NCBI RefSeq assembly: GCF_947504225.1
Contig: NZ_CANNGT010000011.1
Coordinates: 1-64,000, forward strand
DNA: 64,000 bases
Direction: 5' to 3'
Origin: Brumimicrobium ulvae
GTDB lineage: Bacteria > Bacteroidota > Bacteroidia > Flavobacteriales_D > Crocinitomicaceae
The notes below the pieces were generated by a model. That model saw only the letters and a program-made list of their open reading frames with translations. It did no database searches and was not told where the DNA came from. A program made the translations under genes and the position numbers. Numbering within the stretch: position 1 is the first letter of the stretch; each line of letters starts with the position of its first letter. This document shows positions 54,219 to 63,081 of the stretch, in pieces.

Positions 54219-55049
54219 TTATAGTTTTTTATCCTTTCTCTTAAATATATTATCTAAATAAAAGTGTCTTGAAACACCAAAATACAGTCCCATCGTTCTA
54301 TTAAACTGACTGAATTCGTACTTATAAACATCGCCGCTTTTCAAGTAAATCACACTAAAGGATTCTTTATCAAAGGATAGATAACTTCGAGAAAATGCAA
54401 ACTGAAAAGAAAGCGTTACCCAATACTTGTTGGAAATATAAATGTCAGATGAAACCCCTAAACCAAGCTGAAATGATCTATTAGCATTAGAGGTGTAAGA
54501 TGTGTTTTCTCTTTCGAATGCAATACTGTCTTTAACTAAAATACCTGATGAGCCAAAACTACCCACATCTCCAACTGCTTTAGGCCCTGCTCTAGTCACT
54601 AAACCAAGGCTCCCCATTAGAGATAGACTAGTCTTATTCTCTTTATTCAATAAAGAATATTTATAATTAATAAAAAACCTGTTTTGCTGAGACCTTGATT
54701 TAGTTTTAGTTACATTTGGTGTGTAATGATCTACATATTGTTGATAGCTACTAAATCTAAAAGTAGATTTAGTAGAAACCCCATCATAATGAGCGCCAAT
54801 TTCAAGCGAATGTTTTTGATTAATATTCCAACCCAGTGAAATCCCTAAACGCAAAGGATCAGTAATTGTAACGCTTGAATGGTTATATTCAAATAGTGAC
54901 GATACATTAGCGTTCTGGGTATCCCAATTGAATGGATCAGTGCTATTGAAACTCATTTTAGTAAGTAAGTCAACGGAAGCATAAAATGTTTTTTGGGATT
55001 GTACAATCCCAAAAAACATTATGAATAAAATTGTAAAAAATAACTTCAT
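54219..55049 (-). CDS. Outer-membrane beta-barrel protein, duplicate 1
   Basis: The 276-aa protein has a signal peptide (~1-18, ending IVQSQK) and amphipathic strands of a small barrel: LRLGISLGWNINQKHSLEIG, RFFINYKYSLLNKENKTSLS and TMGLYFGVSRHFYLDNIF. It is about 97% identical to the protein at 57070. It lies 5 bp after the lipoprotein gene. I do not recognise the family; a surface barrel is likely. Confidence 0.7.
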   Translation of the reverse strand: MKLFFTILFIMFFGIVQSQKTFYASVDLLTKMSFNSTDPFNWDTQNANVSSLFEYNHSSVTITDPLRLGISLGWNINQKHSLEIGAHYDGVSTKSTFRFSSYQQYVDHYTPNVTKTKSRSQQNRFFINYKYSLLNKENKTSLSLMGSLGLVTRAGPKAVGDVGSFGSSGILVKDSIAFERENTSYTSNANRSFQLGLGVSSDIYISNKYWVTLSFQFAFSRSYLSFDKESFSVIYLKSGDVYKYEFSQFNRTMGLYFGVSRHFYLDNIFKRKDKKL

Positions 55050-55054
55050 TGTAA

Positions 55055-56041
55055 TTAATAATCTTGAATTAAAACATAATCCGTAAAATGAGGCGTCCAG
55101 TCATGTGTTGGCCTTGGTAAAGTGTAATTGTTGCATCTTAGTCTAACTTTAAACCTGTAATTTTTCAGTTGTTTCATGCCTGAATACAATCTAAAAACAT
55201 CAGAGTACATTGCTGGTGAACCAAATACATTATTACCATTTCCGCTTCTCCACGGATGTGAATAGTTATTTAAAGAACTACCACATCTCTGTCTATAACT
55301 AGAGTTTTCAATTTGGTAATAGTACTTGTATTGTGAGGAGTTAGTTGAACGATAGCCTTCGGCGGATAAAGCATGATAAATACCAAATTTCTTGTATTTC
55401 ACATATAATTTCATGTTTTCGTAAGGCCCTGTCTGCGCCCAGTCTGACCAATCATCTTTCTTTTGGGCTCTTCTATCTTTACAAAACAATCCTTTTTCTT
55501 GACTATTAACTCCTGCTTCTACTAAATCAATAACATCCTCTTCTGTTGAATAAACTTTAATATTGATATTGTCAGTATTTTCATTCACTAGATCAGCGTA
55601 TTGATCAGAATACTGATGATGAAGAACAAATACACTCTCTGAAGTTTTATTTACACGATATAAATACTCGCCAATCTGTACAGTATTGTCCTGATTTAAT
55701 ATTGACTTGAGATAGTAATCGTCAATTCCATTGTTTAAACTTTTTTGCTCAGTAAGTTCATTTAAAGAATTAAATTCTAATCCAATCATATCATTATAAA
55801 ATTGTACTACAAAAGTACTGTCTAAATTTGAAATCATAGAATTGTATATTTCTGACGATTCAAAAATAAGAATTTTCCCATTGGTCAATACGCCTTTATG
55901 TGATGTTTGCATTGCAGGTTGATTATCTATCACAAGGTTTTGATTAGTTGTTTTTAAATTACCATCTACCTTTTTTTTGCAGCCGACAGCTCCAAATGCC
56001 ACTAAGGTAAAAAACAGGCCTCCATAAATTAACTTTTTCAT
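55055..56041 (-). CDS. Lipoprotein, unknown
   Basis: The 328-aa protein has a lipoprotein signal ending FGAVGCKKK (Cys21). The middle is acidic; the C-terminal ~120 residues are aromatic and Asn/Ser-rich (YRSTNSSQYKYYYQIENSSY) and end VLIQDY. No domain recognised. It is coupled with the barrel protein downstream. Its 3' 75 bp are present again at 57915-57989 beside the second barrel gene. Confidence 0.65.
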   Translation of the reverse strand: MKKLIYGGLFFTLVAFGAVGCKKKVDGNLKTTNQNLVIDNQPAMQTSHKGVLTNGKILIFESSEIYNSMISNLDSTFVVQFYNDMIGLEFNSLNELTEQKSLNNGIDDYYLKSILNQDNTVQIGEYLYRVNKTSESVFVLHHQYSDQYADLVNENTDNINIKVYSTEEDVIDLVEAGVNSQEKGLFCKDRRAQKKDDWSDWAQTGPYENMKLYVKYKKFGIYHALSAEGYRSTNSSQYKYYYQIENSSYRQRCGSSLNNYSHPWRSGNGNNVFGSPAMYSDVFRLYSGMKQLKNYRFKVRLRCNNYTLPRPTHDWTPHFTDYVLIQDY

Positions 56042-56220
56042 CTTTTCTTTTTTTTAGATGAACACGCTTTTGATCTGTTATAGGAGTATCAAAAACTTGC
56101 ACTATCGGCTAGCTTTCTCCCGCTATGGCATAACTTTTCATTATCTCGTTTCGGCTCATCCTTTTACGCCATAAGTTGGCTCTGCTTTGCCGTATTTTGA
56201 GAATGTTTGCGTTGTTCATA
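56042..56220. other. Noncoding: imperfect palindrome upstream of copy C
   Basis: CGCTATGGCATAACTTTTCA and TTTTACGCCATAAGTTGG form part of an imperfect inverted structure (TTATGGCGTAA / TTATGCCATAG on the minus strand). No ORF. It separates the lipoprotein start from repeat copy C. Confidence 0.4.
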
Positions 56221-56711
56221 CCCCTACATTAAAACTTAGTTATCTTTGCAACTGCATGTAGGTAACTACAGTTACTAGGATTGCGTAAAATATATCTCAT
56301 CTGACAAATTGATTATTTACGTCTATATAAAGAGCGTGTGTCAGCACGCTTTTTTATATTTCACAACCTTCCTCAAGAAAATCCATAATCACACCTTATG
56401 CGCAATCGGTTGATTTAGAAACTCCTTGATTTGTTTTGCTGAATCAAATTTGTCACATTTCAAAATAACCACCTAATAAAAACGCCGTATTTTGGGCGTA
56501 TTTTTCATTTTCGCGTCTACGTCTTTATCTACGTCCATCTACGTCTTTTTATGTAAATAGCCTATTTTACTGGTGTTTTAGACGTACGTCTTTTTTTTAG
56601 ACTTTTGTTTGAGTAGTGTTGAAAAAAGTGTTTTTTTGCAATAAAAAAATGCTCATCTACGTCTTTTTTGTCATAAAAAGTGAAATTTCAGGTGGGAATT
56701 TGGGTGGGTTT
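56221..56711. repeat. CTACGTC-rich repeat, copy C
   Basis: It is nearly identical to copy A over ~490 bp, including the -7-like TATCTTTG (56241-56248), the terminator (56333-56355), the CTACGTC heptamers and the relic KSTDCA tail on the minus strand. It ends at GGGTGGGTTTTTAGTTTG beside a small lipoprotein gene and not at a C39 gene. Confidence 0.85.
56249..56356 (+). ncRNA. Candidate small RNA in repeat copy C
   Basis: Same layout as in copy A: TATCTTTG, then a foldable GTAACT-AC-AGTTAC element, then terminator AGCGTG/CACGCT with a T run. Only a few substitutions distinguish the copies. Weak evidence without a -33 box. Confidence 0.25.
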
Positions 56712-56975
56712 TTAGTTTGTTTTTGTATCAAAGCTATAATTTCCAGGAATCGTTTTTAAAGCCAAATCGAAATGAAGGGTTCGATCTTTATCTTTTTGTA
56801 CGACCTTATATAAATATTCTTTTCCAGTAACAAGAATCGTGTTGTCGTTGTTGTACTTTGATTTGACATCTGTTCTGCTTTCAGTGTCAAGTTTTTTAGC
56901 ATTGTTTTTTCTGATTTGCGCGCAGGAAGTGAACATGAGTAGTGAGCAGAGGGGTAATATAAGTTTGTATTTCAC
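56712..56975 (-). CDS. Small lipoprotein
   Basis: This 87-aa protein has a lipoprotein signal MKYKLILPLCSLLMFTSCAQ (Cys19) and a short charged body with KEYLYKVVQKDKDRTLHF. No known family. It lies between repeat copy C and the second barrel gene. It may belong to that gene's transcript. Confidence 0.6.
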   Translation of the reverse strand: MKYKLILPLCSLLMFTSCAQIRKNNAKKLDTESRTDVKSKYNNDNTILVTGKEYLYKVVQKDKDRTLHFDLALKTIPGNYSFDTKTN

Positions 56976-57069
56976 TGTGTGACTTTATAGGATTTTAAGA
57001 TTTTATTGCTTGTATCAGTTTGCAAATAGATAAAGGCGGCTACATTGTGTAAATGTGCACCTTTTGGGC

Positions 57070-57909
57070 TTATTTGCTGTTATGAGTTTTATCCTTTCTC
57101 TTAAATATATTATCTAAATAAAAGTGTCTTGAAACACCAAAATACAGTCCCATCGTTCTATTAAACTGACTGAATTCGTACTTATAAACATCGCCGCTTT
57201 TCAAGTAAATCACACTAAAGGATTCTTTATCAAAGGATAGATAACTTCGAGAAAATGCAAACTGAAAAGAAAGCGTTACCCAATACTTGTTGGATATATA
57301 AATGTCAGATGAAACCCCTAAACCAAGCTGAAATGATCTATTAGCATTAGAGGTGTATGATGAATTTACAGTCTCGTATGCAATACTGTCTTTAACTAAA
57401 ATACCTGATGAGCCAAAACTACCCACATCTCCAACTGCTTTAGGCCCTGCTCTAGTCACTAAACCAAGGCTCCCCATTAGAGATAGACTAGTCTTATTCT
57501 CTTTATTCAATAAAGAATATTTATAATTAATAAAAAACCTGTTTTGCTGAGACCTTGATTTAGTTTTAGTTACATTTGGTGTGTAATGATCTACATATTG
57601 TTGATAGCTACTAAATCTAAAAGTAGATTTAGTAGCAACCCCATCATAATGAGCGCCAATTTCAAGTGAATGTTTTTGATTAATATTCCAACCCAGTGAA
57701 ATCCCTAAACGCAATGGATCAGTAATTGTAACGCTTGAATGATTATATTCAAACAGTGGCGATACATTAGCGTTCTGGGTATCCCACTTGAATGGATGAG
57801 TGCTATTGAAACTCATTTTAGTAAGTAAGTCAACGGAAGCATAAAATGTTTTTTGGGATTGTACAATCCCAAAAAACATTATGAATAAAATTGTAAAAAA
57901 TAACTTCAT
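57070..57909 (-). CDS. Outer-membrane beta-barrel protein, duplicate 2
   Basis: This 279-aa near copy of the protein at 54219 differs at about eight residues and in its C-terminus, which ends KTHNSK in place of the terminal Leu. The duplication covers about 57087-57989 and 54222-55129. Its partner lipoprotein gene is reduced to the last 25 codons, cut by an IS3-type fragment. Divergence is low, so the event looks recent. Confidence 0.72.
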   Translation of the reverse strand: MKLFFTILFIMFFGIVQSQKTFYASVDLLTKMSFNSTHPFKWDTQNANVSPLFEYNHSSVTITDPLRLGISLGWNINQKHSLEIGAHYDGVATKSTFRFSSYQQYVDHYTPNVTKTKSRSQQNRFFINYKYSLLNKENKTSLSLMGSLGLVTRAGPKAVGDVGSFGSSGILVKDSIAYETVNSSYTSNANRSFQLGLGVSSDIYISNKYWVTLSFQFAFSRSYLSFDKESFSVIYLKSGDVYKYEFSQFNRTMGLYFGVSRHFYLDNIFKRKDKTHNSK

Positions 57910-57914
57910 TGTAA

Positions 57915-57989
57915 TTAATAATCTTGAATTAATACATAATCCGTAAAATGAGGCGTCCAGTCATGTGTTGGCCTTGGTAAAGTGTAATT
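57915..57989 (-). pseudogene. 3' remnant of the lipoprotein gene
   Basis: The minus strand encodes NYTLPRPTHDWTPHFTDYVL then IQDY and stop, identical to the end of the lipoprotein at 55055. The upstream part is missing and replaced at 57990 by an IS end. Confidence 0.9.
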
Positions 57990-58244
57990 TATGATACCCC
58001 CCAAAGGTTGGACAACTTTTAACAGTTTCTTAGTTTGATGCTAAGATGCTACTTTTTTCTTAAAATACAATTCATCTGGCGGTACTTTTCCTATTTCCGT
58101 ATGCCTTCTTTCAGAATTATAAAATTTAATATACTCATCAACATGATTTCTTAAATCAACACCTCCATTTGGTGGGTTTATATAAATTTTCTCATATTTT
58201 ATTGACCTCCAGAAGCACTCGATGTAAATGTTGTCTATCGCTCT
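57990..58244 (-). mobile_element. IS3-family element remnant (3' end of orfB)
   Basis: From 58244 to 58041 the minus strand reads AIDNIYIECFWRSIKYEKIY, then NPPNGGVDLRNHVDEYIKFY and NSERRHTEIGKVPPDEL, the C-terminus of an IS3/IS150-type integrase-fold transposase with the last catalytic Glu region. The end sequence TGATACCCCCCAAAGGTTGG (from ~57992) looks like its terminal repeat. The rest is lost at the junction with repeat copy D. Confidence 0.85.
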
Positions 58245-58495
58245 TCTACGTCCATCTACGTCTTTTTATGTAAATAGCCTATTTTACTGGTGTTTTAGAC
58301 GTACGTCTTTTTTTTAGACTTTTGTTTGAGTAGTGTTGAAAAAAGTGTTTTTTTGCAATAAAAAAATGCTCATCTACATCTTTTTTTGCATAAAAAGTGA
58401 AATTTCAGGTGGGAATTTGGGTGGGTTTTTAGTTCTTTTTGGTGTTTTTTTGATGTTTTGATGAAATAGGAGGTAGGTTTTTTAGGGGATAGTAT
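58245..58495. repeat. CTACGTC-rich repeat, copy D (partial)
   Basis: It begins in the middle of the unit (TCTACGTCCATCTACGTC) and continues to GGAGGTAGG, almost identical to copies A and C in the first part and to copy B in the last. The left boundary cuts the IS3 fragment. Confidence 0.8.
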
Positions 58496-58557
58496 TTTTT
58501 GTAAGGATATTTTGCGTCCGTAATGCTTTGCACCGTCGAAGGCAGTAACGAAGTTAC
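58496..58557 (-). pseudogene. Tiny relic of a C39 exporter gene, copy 4
   Basis: The minus strand encodes NFVTAFDGAKHYGRKISLQK, matching KHYGRTISLQK of the exporter preceded by the same inserted NFVxAFxGA as in copy 3. Both sides are deleted. It shows that copies 3 and 4 share an ancestor. Confidence 0.75.
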
Positions 58558-58585
58558 TTTTTAAACTTTCAAATGACACACTTTT

Positions 58586-58873
58586 ATGAACACACTCGTT
58601 TCAGAAGGTGGTGTTCATATCGATTTTAAACAAAATTTATCACTAGATATTGCACTGAACGCTGGGTTACTTATTGCAACCGATGATGCTTTAGATCCCG
58701 AATTTGAATTCGATTATGCTGTTTACCCTCAAATAAAATTCAATATCAATCGTTTTAGCTTAGGTTTTGAGTATACCTATAAAAATTACTACAATGGATA
58801 TCTTCCGTTTCCAAAAGGTGGACACTACTTTGGTTTGGTGTTAGGAGGAGTTGTAGGGAAACGGATAAATTAG
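58586..58873 (+). pseudogene. C-terminal fragment of an outer-membrane barrel protein
   Basis: The 95-aa ORF shows barrel strands (HIDFKQNLSLDIALNAGLLI, QIKFNINRFSLGFEYTYKNY) and GGHYFGLVLGGVVGKRIN at the end, but no signal peptide. The N-terminal part is missing at the junction with the C39 relic, so this is most likely the tail of a native gene cut by growth of the repeat array. It marks the island's right boundary. Confidence 0.65.
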
Positions 58874-58931
58874 AAAACTACTTTTTAGCTATTGGCAGGA
58901 TAATTTTTTTCAATTTATTAATTAAGCCCAC

Positions 58932-58965
58932 AAAAAAAGGAACATCTCTCGACATTCCTTTTTTT
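58932..58965. terminator. Bidirectional intrinsic terminator
   Basis: AAAAAAAGGAA (58932-58942) and TTCCTTTTTTT (58955-58965) form a stem with U tracts both ways, between the convergent barrel fragment and odhB. Confidence 0.8.
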
Positions 58966-58986
58966 AAATATGCTTATTCGTTCTAA

Positions 58987-60240
58987 TTATAGACCCAACA
59001 AAACTTCGTAAGGATCCTTACCTCCAAATATCATTCTCTCCGGATTCTCCAACATTTCCTTAACTTTCACTAAGAAACTTACAGATTCCTTTCCATCGAT
59101 AATACGGTGGTCATACGAAAGTGCTAAATACATCATCGGACGAATTTCAACTTTTCCATCGATTGCTACAGGACGTTCAACAATGTTGTGCATTCCAAGA
59201 ATAGCAGATTGCGGTGGGTTAATAATTGGTGTTGACATCATCGAACCAAATACACCCCCGTTAGTGATAGTAAATGTACCACCCGTCATTTCGTCTGGCG
59301 TAATTTTACCATCTCGTGCTTTAATTGCGAGCCTCTTGATTTCTTTCTCTATTTCAGCCAGTGTCATCTGCTCTGCGTTACGCACAACAGGAACCATTAA
59401 CCCTTTTGGAGAAGAAACTGCAATTCCGATATCTGCATAATCGTGCATGATCATTTCTTGACCATCGATTTGAGCATTAACAGCAGGGAATAAATTCAGA
59501 GCTTCAGTGACTGCCTTAGTAAAGAAAGACATGAATCCTAAATTCACATCGTGATGTTCACCGAATGCTTTTTTGTATTTTTTTCTCAAGTCCATGATGG
59601 GCTTCATGTCTACTTCGTTGAAGGTCGTCAGCATTGCTGTTTCACTTTTTACAGCAACTAAGCGCTCAGCAACCTTACGGCGAAGCATTGACATTCTTTT
59701 GGGTGTTTTGTCACGTGTTCCACCCCAGCCTGAAGCAGAGCTTGTGTCAAATCCAGCTGCCATTGCATCAACAACATCTTGTTTTGTAATGCGACCATCT
59801 TTTCCTGTTCCTGAAACTTGATTTGCAGAAACATTATTTTCTTTCATGATTTTAGATGCTGCTGGAGAAGCAGTTCCTTTTGCATAAGAATCTTTCACGT
59901 CTGCTTTAGGTGCTTCCTCTTTTTGAGCCTCTTTCTTTTCTTCTTTAGCTGGTTCTGCTTTTTTCTCTGCTTTTGGAGCTTCTTTTTTCTCAGGAGCTTC
60001 TGCAGAAGTGTCAATTAAACAAACCACTTGACCAACCGCAACGAGGTCACCTTCTTCCGCTTTTAGGGTAATAGTCCCTGCTACTTCAGCTGGTAATTCT
60101 AATGTTGCCTTGTCAGAATCAACTTCTGCAATTGCTTGATCTTTTTCTACATAATCTCCATCAGAGACAAGCCATTCAGCGATTTCAACTTCTGAAATCG
60201 ATTCTCCTGGGCTCGGTACTTTCATTTCTATAACTGACAT
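58987..60240 (-). CDS. odhB: Dihydrolipoyllysine succinyltransferase (2-oxoglutarate dehydrogenase E2)
   Basis: The 417-aa protein has an N-terminal lipoyl domain with the lipoylated Lys in [15 protein letters not shown] (~residue 44), an Ala/Glu/Lys-rich linker (~78-115), a peripheral-subunit-binding domain ([20 protein letters not shown], ~125-155), and a catalytic domain (~185-417) with [15 protein letters not shown] holding the active His. It transfers succinyl to CoA in the TCA cycle. It follows sucA by 14 bp. Confidence 0.95.
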   Translation of the reverse strand: MSVIEMKVPSPGESISEVEIAEWLVSDGDYVEKDQAIAEVDSDKATLELPAEVAGTITLKAEEGDLVAVGQVVCLIDTSAEAPEKKEAPKAEKKAEPAKEEKKEAQKEEAPKADVKDSYAKGTASPAASKIMKENNVSANQVSGTGKDGRITKQDVVDAMAAGFDTSSASGWGGTRDKTPKRMSMLRRKVAERLVAVKSETAMLTTFNEVDMKPIMDLRKKYKKAFGEHHDVNLGFMSFFTKAVTEALNLFPAVNAQIDGQEMIMHDYADIGIAVSSPKGLMVPVVRNAEQMTLAEIEKEIKRLAIKARDGKITPDEMTGGTFTITNGGVFGSMMSTPIINPPQSAILGMHNIVERPVAIDGKVEIRPMMYLALSYDHRIIDGKESVSFLVKVKEMLENPERMIFGGKDPYEVLLGL

Positions 60241-60254
60241 CTGTTTTCTTTAAT

Positions 60255-62981
60255 TTATTTTGCAGCTACTGCTACGTATTGAAATAAGTTTTCGTATAAT
60301 TTTTTTAATCTTCTTAAATGAATCTCTTTGGCTCCAGCTGCTGGTGCTGCAGAAGCTCTTCTGGCCACACATTTTAAATCAATGTGTCTCATGTTCATTG
60401 CCATGAATGTCCAAGCTCCCATGTTTTCTGGTTCTTCTTGACCCCAAATTATGTTTTCAGCATTTTTATATTTTGCTAAAATATCATCAATTTGCTTTTG
60501 AGGCAATGGATACAATTGCTCAACACGAACAAACGCCATGTCTTCAACTCCACGTTTTTCAGCTTCTGCAAGGAAGTCATAATAAACCTTACCAGAACAC
60601 AATACAACATTTTTCGCTGTTTTGTGAATGTTTCTTGGATCATCAATTACTTCCTGGAAACTTCCAGTCGCTAAGTCATCCATAGTAGATACCGCTTTTG
60701 GATAACGTAACAACATTTTTGGAGAGAACACGACTAAAGGTTTTCTAAAGTTGCGTTTCAATTGTCTACGTAAAGCATGGAAATGATTCGCAGGTGTTGT
60801 TGAATTCACAATCTGTAAGTTTAAATCTCCACAACTTTGCAACCAACGCTCTAGTCTTGCAGAAGAGTGTTCCGCCCCTTGACCTTCATAACCATGTGGT
60901 AGCAACATCACTAATCCAGATTGAACATTCCATTTGTCTTCTCCTGAAGTAATGAATTGGTCAATCATGATTTGAGCACCATTCATAAAGTCACCAAACT
61001 GTGCCTCCCAAATCGTCAGACCATTAGGTTGGGCCAAAGAATAACCGTACTCATAACCCAACACTCCATACTCAGAAAGTAAAGAGTTGTAAATGGTCAT
61101 TTCGGCTTGATTTTCTTCCAGTAAATTTAAGGTGATGATTTCCTCTTCATCGTCTTCTGTTTTTACCACAGCATGACGGTGAGAGAAAGTACCACGTTCA
61201 ACATCTTGACCAGATACACGCACGGGATGGCCTTCGACCAATAAACTAGCATAGGCTAGCATTTCTGCCATACCCCAATCTAATTTATCACTTTCAATCA
61301 TTTTAATTCTGTCATTAAACAGTTTTTTCACCTTTCTGAAAATTTTCTTTCCTTCTGGTAAAGTGGCTAGTTTATGACCTAATTCTATCAATTTCTCTTT
61401 AGAGAATTTTGTATCGATTTCTTTTTCGAAGTCTTCTTCTGTAGCATAATCAAAATCTTTCCATAGCTCGTCTAAGAAGTTGGTAACCGTTACCTTGCTT
61501 TCCTTTTTCGCTGCTTCAAAGTTTTCGTCTAACTTACTTTCTAGTTCTTTCTTTAAAGATTCATCGTAAGCTTCGTCAATCACACCTTCCTCAAGTAATT
61601 GCGTTTTGTAAATCTCTCTCGGATTAGGGTGCTTAGCGATTTTTTCATACAAAGTGGGTTGGGTGAACTTAGGCTCATCACCTTCGTTATGACCGTATTT
61701 TCTGTAAGAAAGTAAATCGATGTATATGTCTTTATTAAATGCTTGTCTATATTCTAGGGCAATCAAGAATGTTTGCGCAACCGCTTCAACATCGTCTCCA
61801 TTTACATGAAAAACTGGGCTTAAAGTTGTTTTCGCGATATCAGTACAATAAGTACTAGAACGACCATCTTTATAGTTCGTTGTAAATCCAACTTGGTTGT
61901 TCACAACAATATGGATTGTTCCTCCAGTTCTGTACCCCTCCAGTTCTGCCATTTGAACTACCTCATAAACTACTCCTTGGGCGGCAATTGCAGCATCTCC
62001 ATGAATGATGATTGGAACAACTTTGCTTTCTGATTTTAAGTAGTCATCTATTTTTGCTCTGGTGATTCCTTCAACAACAGGACCTACCGCTTCAAGGTGA
62101 GAAGGGTTAGGAGCTAAAGTTAGTTGTACTTTCTTGTCTCCAACCGAAACATTATTGGTCAATCCTAAGTGGTACTTAACATCACCATCAAAAGTATCGT
62201 CATCGTCAAACTCTTTTCCTTCAACTTCTCCAAATAACTCTTTCAAGTCTTTATCGAAAATGTTAACCAAAGTGTTTAAACGACCTCTGTGTGCCATTCC
62301 CATAACAAACTCTTCAACGTTGAGTTCTGCTCCACGTCTAACCATTTGCTCTAATCCTGAAATTAAGGACTCTCCACCTTCAACAGAGAAACGTTTTTGA
62401 CCGACGTATTTTTTCTGTAAAAACTGCTCGAAAAGCGTAGCTTCACTTAGTTTACGGAAAATAGTTTTCTTGTCATCACCAGAGAATTTCGGACGGTTAT
62501 CCAACTCTAGTTTATCCATAAACCATTGCTTGCGTTTTGGGTTGCGAATGTAGTGGAACTCAAGTCCAATACTTTCACAATATGCACTTTTAAGATGTGC
62601 AATGATGTCTTTTAAAGTCGCTGGACCTAAACCGATTCTAGTACCAGCTTGAAAAACAGTGTCTAAATCACTTTCTTCTAAGTCGAAGTTTTCGATATCG
62701 AGATTGGGTGCATACTTTCTTCTTTCTCTCACCGGGTTGGTTTGAGTGAAGAGATGCCCTCGTGTTCGATAGCCTTCAATCAGGTTAATTACTTTAAATT
62801 CTTTCTGGAAGTTTTCTGGAACTTCACCGCCACCATCTTCATAGTTGGTTTGTGCGAATTCGAATCCTTCGAAAAATTTTACCCAACCTTCGTCTACATT
62901 GTTTGGGTCTTTTTTGTACGCGTTGTACAATTCATCAATTGCATTGACGTCTGCGTTACCTATATATGATACTTTGTCCAT
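60255..62981 (-). CDS. sucA: 2-oxoglutarate dehydrogenase E1 component
   Basis: I choose the ATG at 62981 (908 aa, MDKVSYIGNADVNAIDELY); 62996 is also possible, while the TTG at 63011 overlaps a -7-like box. Motifs of thiamine diphosphate E1 are present: GMAHRGRLNTLVNIF, IIHGDAAIAAQGVVYE, the Mg-binding VVNNQVGFTTN and LLPHGYEGQGAEHSSARLER. Length and the N-terminal E2-binding tail fit the family. It decarboxylates 2-oxoglutarate and reduces the lipoyl group of OdhB. It is transcribed with odhB. Confidence 0.95.
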   Translation of the reverse strand: MDKVSYIGNADVNAIDELYNAYKKDPNNVDEGWVKFFEGFEFAQTNYEDGGGEVPENFQKEFKVINLIEGYRTRGHLFTQTNPVRERRKYAPNLDIENFDLEESDLDTVFQAGTRIGLGPATLKDIIAHLKSAYCESIGLEFHYIRNPKRKQWFMDKLELDNRPKFSGDDKKTIFRKLSEATLFEQFLQKKYVGQKRFSVEGGESLISGLEQMVRRGAELNVEEFVMGMAHRGRLNTLVNIFDKDLKELFGEVEGKEFDDDDTFDGDVKYHLGLTNNVSVGDKKVQLTLAPNPSHLEAVGPVVEGITRAKIDDYLKSESKVVPIIIHGDAAIAAQGVVYEVVQMAELEGYRTGGTIHIVVNNQVGFTTNYKDGRSSTYCTDIAKTTLSPVFHVNGDDVEAVAQTFLIALEYRQAFNKDIYIDLLSYRKYGHNEGDEPKFTQPTLYEKIAKHPNPREIYKTQLLEEGVIDEAYDESLKKELESKLDENFEAAKKESKVTVTNFLDELWKDFDYATEEDFEKEIDTKFSKEKLIELGHKLATLPEGKKIFRKVKKLFNDRIKMIESDKLDWGMAEMLAYASLLVEGHPVRVSGQDVERGTFSHRHAVVKTEDDEEEIITLNLLEENQAEMTIYNSLLSEYGVLGYEYGYSLAQPNGLTIWEAQFGDFMNGAQIMIDQFITSGEDKWNVQSGLVMLLPHGYEGQGAEHSSARLERWLQSCGDLNLQIVNSTTPANHFHALRRQLKRNFRKPLVVFSPKMLLRYPKAVSTMDDLATGSFQEVIDDPRNIHKTAKNVVLCSGKVYYDFLAEAEKRGVEDMAFVRVEQLYPLPQKQIDDILAKYKNAENIIWGQEEPENMGAWTFMAMNMRHIDLKCVARRASAAPAAGAKEIHLRRLKKLYENLFQYVAVAAK

Positions 62982-63008
62982 GTCATTATTTAACATTATC
63001 TGGAATAA

Positions 63009-63016
63009 CAAATTTA
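63009..63016 (-). promoter_or_regulatory. Putative -7 box upstream of sucA
   Basis: The minus strand reads TAAATTTG, a TAnnTTTG match, 27 bp before the chosen ATG. A TTTA element ~17 bp upstream is a poor -33 candidate. Confidence 0.4.
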
Positions 63017-63081
63017 CAATTATATTACAGTTTAAACAGTAAATTCATCGAAATTGTTCGTTTCTATTCAACGAGAAGGAA

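Noticed and set aside
58370-58579. 69-aa minus-strand ORF as a gene
   Set aside because: It joins repeat copy D with a C39 relic; only the relic part has homology.
63009-63011. TTG at 63011 as the sucA start
   Set aside because: It overlaps a -7-like box and adds ten non-conserved residues before MDKVSY.
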